Shown: positions 8,451 to 10,544 of the stretch, piece after piece
Position numbering within the stretch: position 1 is the first letter of the stretch
How the letters are laid out: the number at the start of each line of letters is the position of its first letter
Origin: Myxococcales bacterium
Lineage (GTDB): Bacteria > Myxococcota > Myxococcia > Myxococcales > Anaeromyxobacteraceae
Length of the DNA stretch: 10,544 nt
Assembly (NCBI GenBank): GCA_021848865.1
Contig: JAJZTO010000059.1
Location: 1 to 10,544, forward strand
Direction: 5' to 3'
Program-made: the position numbers and the translations under genes
Notes under the pieces: generated by a model
The model's database searches: none
What the model saw: the letters and a program-made list of their open reading frames with translations, nothing else
Told to the model about the DNA's origin: nothing

Positions 8451-9900
8451 CCTCGGCCCGCTCCCGCGCCTCCTCCTCGCGGGCCGCCGTCTCCCGCGCG
8501 CAGGCGCGGCCGAAGAGCCCCGGGTCGCGGAAGCGCCTGGCGGCGGCGGCCGCCACCGCCGGGGGCACCTCGACCCCGTCGAGGAAGCGCTCCCAGCCGG
8601 CCGCCAGCTCCGGCAGCCCCTCGCCCAGCGACCGGGCCGGGTCGCCGGTCCGGTACAGCTCCTTCACCGGTCCCGGGCCGCGCCGCTCGAGCAGCCAGGC
8701 GACGAAGCTCGCCGAGGCGGCGTAGGCGCGCGCCGGCGCGACGGCGAGGAAGGCGGCGCCCCCGAGCAGCGCCGCCGGCGGCGGCTGCAGGCCCAGGTCG
8801 CGCAGCGCGCGGGCCCACTCGTGCACCGGGGGGCCGGCGCGGGCCGGCTCCAGCGCGCCGGCCAGCCCCTCCACCAGCCCGGCGCGGACGCGCACCAGGT
8901 CCCGCGCCGGCACCCGCAGCGGCCAGGGGCCGAAGGCCGACGCCACCGCGTGGACCAGCTCGTGGCGCAGCACCGGCCGGGGCTCCGGCTCGTCGTTCAC
9001 CTGGATCTCGGCGAGCCACGGCTTGGTGAAGCTGGTGTGGCGCGCCCCCACCAGCCGCCGCTTCTCGGCCGGGCTGCGGTACACGAAGACCGTGGGGCGG
9101 GGCGGGTGCGCCACCGCCATGGTCCGGGCGATGGCGGCGACGGTGGACTCGCAGTCGGCGAGCAGCCGCGCGGCGCGCGCCGCCTCCCACTCCCGCGGGA
9201 ACCGGACCCGGCAGAGCGGCCCGTCGACGGCCCCGCCCAGCGCCGCCGCCACCTGGGGGCGCGAGGGCTCGACGCCGCCGGCGGAGCGGGCGCCGAGCGC
9301 GACGCAGAGCCCGGCCGCGGCGAGCAGCGCCGGACCGCGCCGCGGGCGGCGGGCGAGCAGGCCGGCGACCCCGGCGAGCGCGGCGGTCCAGCCGAGCGTG
9401 CCCAGCCGGAAGAGCAGGAGGCGCCGGTCGACGAAGAGGGCCTCGTCGTAGATGGGCCCCGGCCACCAGCCGAGCAGGTGGGCCGAGAGCGCCGCCGACG
9501 GGCCGTAGTACCCCTGCGCCAGCGCCTCGACCAGCGACCCGGCGGCCGCGGCGCCGGCGAGCAGCCCGGCGGCGCGGCGGCTCCGGGCGGCGAGGCCGCA
9601 GGCGGTGCCCAGCGCGGCGGCGAGCAGCGCCGAGGGGAGGGCGGTGAGCCAGTAGAGGCCGGCCGCCGCGACCGGGCTGCAGGGGGTGAAGCGCGCGGTC
9701 CAGGCGGCGGCGCCGAGGAAGAGGGCGAGCTGGGCCAGCGCCGGGGGCAGGGCCGCGCGCAGCGCCGCGCGGGCCGGGCGGGGGACCGGGCGCGCCCGCT
9801 CCCGGCGGGCGGCGCGGATCCCCAGGGCGATCCCGGCCGGGACCGCGGCCAGCGCCGCCGCCATCCCCAGCTCGTAGCCCGGCACCTCCAGCAGTGACAT
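8332..9900 (-). CDS. Multi-pass membrane protein with HExxH (gluzincin/MA-type) peptidase domain
   Basis: A 522-residue protein in two halves. Residues 1 to about 205 hold roughly six hydrophobic segments (about 11-28, 54-68, 78-102, 109-125, 162-182 and 189-205), so the protein is anchored in the inner membrane. The second half (about 230-460) resembles peptidase MA-like domains: HELVH at 313-317 supplies two zinc-ligand histidines and the catalytic E314, and E344 in VEGLAG, 27 residues on, fits the third ligand of gluzincins. The preceding strand TVFVYRSPAEKRRLVG and the AEIQVND stretch also fit. Substrate and side of the membrane are unknown. The last 40 residues are a Pro/Ala/Ser tail that lies antisense to the gene ending at 8450. 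GGAGG at 9910-9906 with a 5-base spacer makes the ATG at 9900 secure. It is divergent from the PilZ gene. Confidence 0.78.
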   Translation of the reverse strand: MSLLEVPGYELGMAAALAAVPAGIALGIRAARRERARPVPRPARAALRAALPPALAQLALFLGAAAWTARFTPCSPVAAAGLYWLTALPSALLAAALGTACGLAARSRRAAGLLAGAAAAGSLVEALAQGYYGPSAALSAHLLGWWPGPIYDEALFVDRRLLLFRLGTLGWTAALAGVAGLLARRPRRGPALLAAAGLCVALGARSAGGVEPSRPQVAAALGGAVDGPLCRVRFPREWEAARAARLLADCESTVAAIARTMAVAHPPRPTVFVYRSPAEKRRLVGARHTSFTKPWLAEIQVNDEPEPRPVLRHELVHAVASAFGPWPLRVPARDLVRVRAGLVEGLAGALEPARAGPPVHEWARALRDLGLQPPPAALLGGAAFLAVAPARAYAASASFVAWLLERRGPGPVKELYRTGDPARSLGEGLPELAAGWERFLDGVEVPPAVAAAAARRFRDPGLFGRACARETAAREEEARERAEATSPAAGRSPPSGSPPPSSGGRAPPAAPPAPAPPASRGR

Positions 9901-9902
9901 CC

Positions 9903-9929
9903 CTACCTCCGCCCGGTCCGGCGAGGTAG
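9903..9929. repeat. 27-base inverted repeat in the peptidase-PilZ divergent region
   Basis: CTACCTC (9903-9909) and GAGGTAG (9923-9929) are perfect 7-base inverted arms. With C9910 bulged, GCC (9911-9913) and GGC (9920-9922) extend the stem to 10 pairs around a six-base loop. It covers the Shine-Dalgarno sequence of the minus-strand peptidase gene and part of the -10-like TAGCAT of the PilZ gene. It could be a shared operator, or a hairpin that hides the peptidase ribosome site. Confidence 0.5.
9906..9910 (-). promoter_or_regulatory. Shine-Dalgarno sequence of the membrane peptidase gene
   Basis: GGAGG on the minus strand, 5 bases before the ATG at 9900. It fixes that start and lies within the left arm of the inverted repeat at 9903-9929. 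Confidence 0.6.
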
Positions 9930-9932
9930 CAT
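9927..9932 (+). promoter_or_regulatory. Candidate -10 element of the PilZ gene
   Basis: TAGCAT matches four of six positions of TATAAT and ends 9 bases before the PilZ ATG, giving a leader of two or three bases. No good -35 is seen, which could mean activator-dependent use. GAGGT at 9923-9927 is 14 bases from the ATG, too far for normal ribosome binding. Confidence 0.35.
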
Positions 9933-9944
9933 GGATGTTCCATG
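9930..9944. repeat. 15-base palindrome over the PilZ start codon
   Basis: CATGGA (9930-9935) and TCCATG (9939-9944) are perfect inverted arms around TGT, and the right arm contains the PilZ start codon. Two further ATGs (9931 and 9935) occur here, both out of frame with the gene. Confidence 0.5.
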
Positions 9945-10319
9945 CCGGACCACCGCGAACACGCCCGGGCTCCCATCGAGCTCAAGGTGGACTACCGGAA
10001 GCTCAACAGCTTCTTCGCGGACTACACCAAGAACATCTCCAAGGGCGGGACCTTCATCAAGACCCGCAAGGCGCTCCCGGTGGGGACCCGCTTCCTCTTC
10101 CGGCTCTCGGTGCCGGGGCGGGAGCCGCCCTTCGAGCTCTCCGGCGAGGTGATCCACGCCAACGCCGGCCCGGGCGAGGCCGGCATGGGCATCCGCTTCG
10201 TCTGGGCCGACGACGTCCACCGCCAGATCTTCGAGCAGACGGTGGAGCGGCTGATGGTGGAGAGCCTCGGGGCCGAGGTGGCCCGGGGGCTGCTGAACCG
10301 GACGCAGGGCGGGGGCTGA
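9942..10319 (+). CDS. PilZ-domain protein, myxobacterial TIGR02266 type
   Basis: A 125-residue single-domain PilZ protein, a likely cytosolic c-di-GMP receptor. Both halves of the binding signature are present: RxxxR as REHAR (5-9) and N-x-S-x-x-G as NISKGG (31-36). The remainder fits the short PilZ type that is expanded in Myxococcus and relatives (TIGR02266-like): GGTFIKT, the turn LPVGTRFLFRL, SGEVIHAN and MGIRFVW, then a C-terminal helix (about 95-115). In Myxococcus, members of this type are linked to motility; here the partner is unknown. Ligand binding is inferred from the motifs. There is no Shine-Dalgarno sequence at normal distance. Its stop codon directly abuts the stop of the convergent DUF192 gene, with no base between. 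Confidence 0.87.
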   Translation: MPDHREHARAPIELKVDYRKLNSFFADYTKNISKGGTFIKTRKALPVGTRFLFRLSVPGREPPFELSGEVIHANAGPGEAGMGIRFVWADDVHRQIFEQTVERLMVESLGAEVARGLLNRTQGGG

Positions 10320-10544
10320 CTAGATCCCCTCGATCCGCACCCGGTCGCCGGCGCGGATCCCGTGCTCGGCGGCGAAGCCCCCGGGCACCTCCAGCACCCA
10401 GCGGCTGGGCCTGCCGACGCTGCGCTCGACGAGGCTGAGCGGCTCGGCCCGCTCGACGATCCCCGCCACCGTCCCGCCCTCGGCGATGAAGATCATGTCG
10501 AGGGGGATGAGGGTGTTCTTCATCCAGAAGGAGTGGATGCCCAT
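10320..10544 (-). CDS. DUF192 protein, 5' end outside the window
   Basis: The last 74 codons of a DUF192-family protein, recognised by HSFWMKNTLIPLDMIFI, then VAGIVERAEPLSL, SVGRPSRWVLEVPGGF and the close AAEHGIRAGDRVRI, in the family's usual order. The reading frame has an ATG at the window edge (10544), but it sits inside the conserved core (before HSFWMKNT), so the true start lies further right; the family normally has some 50 or more residues before this point, often with a signal peptide. The molecular function of the family is not established. It converges on PilZ with no gap. Confidence 0.88.
   Translation of the reverse strand: MGIHSFWMKNTLIPLDMIFIAEGGTVAGIVERAEPLSLVERSVGRPSRWVLEVPGGFAAEHGIRAGDRVRIEGI

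Noticed and set aside
8387..9985. 532-codon minus-strand open frame overlapping the membrane peptidase gene in another frame
   Set aside because: Its product is Arg/Gly/Pro-rich with no hydrophobic segments or motif, whereas the chosen frame has membrane helices, HELVH and a strong SD.

Overview
The window looks like a chromosomal segment of a very high-GC member of the Myxococcota, most like Anaeromyxobacter. Third codon positions are almost always G or C. The gene types also fit: sigma-54 enhancer-binding regulators (one of NtrX/NtrC type, one with two FHA domains), a myxobacterial-type PilZ protein, a stand-alone MshEN domain and a Pal-type lipoprotein with extra cysteine repeats. The lineage is inferred from composition and family recognition. 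I see no transposase, phage gene, tRNA, rRNA or CRISPR array, and coding density is close to complete; no stretch over 300 bases lacks a gene.

Layout from left to right. On the minus strand are the first codons of a gene leaving the window (1-37) and a response regulator (92-1450). A 108-base divergent promoter region separates these from a plus-strand pair, a Pal-like lipoprotein (1559-2263) and a CpoB/YbgF-like lipoprotein (2275-3135), which together resemble the outer-membrane end of a Tol-Pal system. A small MshEN-domain protein follows (3230-3757). It converges with a two-gene minus-strand block made of a TPR protein (6326-5505) and the tandem-FHA sigma-54 regulator (5424-3766). Divergent from the TPR gene is a homoserine kinase of the APH fold (6414-7382). 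It converges on a small NTF2-like lipoprotein (7905-7432), with two hairpins between them. Then come a plus-strand hypothetical gene (7995-8450) and, on the minus strand, a multi-pass membrane protein with a HELVH zinc-peptidase domain (9900-8332); their 3' ends overlap by 119 bp. Divergent from the latter is a PilZ gene (9942-10319), which abuts a DUF192 gene running out of the window (10320-10544, minus).

The genes form no single obvious pathway. Recurring themes are envelope integrity (Pal, CpoB, two further lipoprotein or membrane proteins), sigma-54 control (two regulators) and probable c-di-GMP sensing (MshEN and PilZ).

The most interesting signal lies in the start regions. Genes fall into two classes. 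One class has a clear Shine-Dalgarno sequence. The other has none, but carries a TAnnnT -10-like hexamer only 6-9 bases before the start codon, as expected for leaderless or nearly leaderless mRNAs. Two start regions also carry sizeable inverted repeats (5463-5495 and 9903-9944). I did not find a clear previously undescribed multi-gene system; the candidates worth a check are in the findings.
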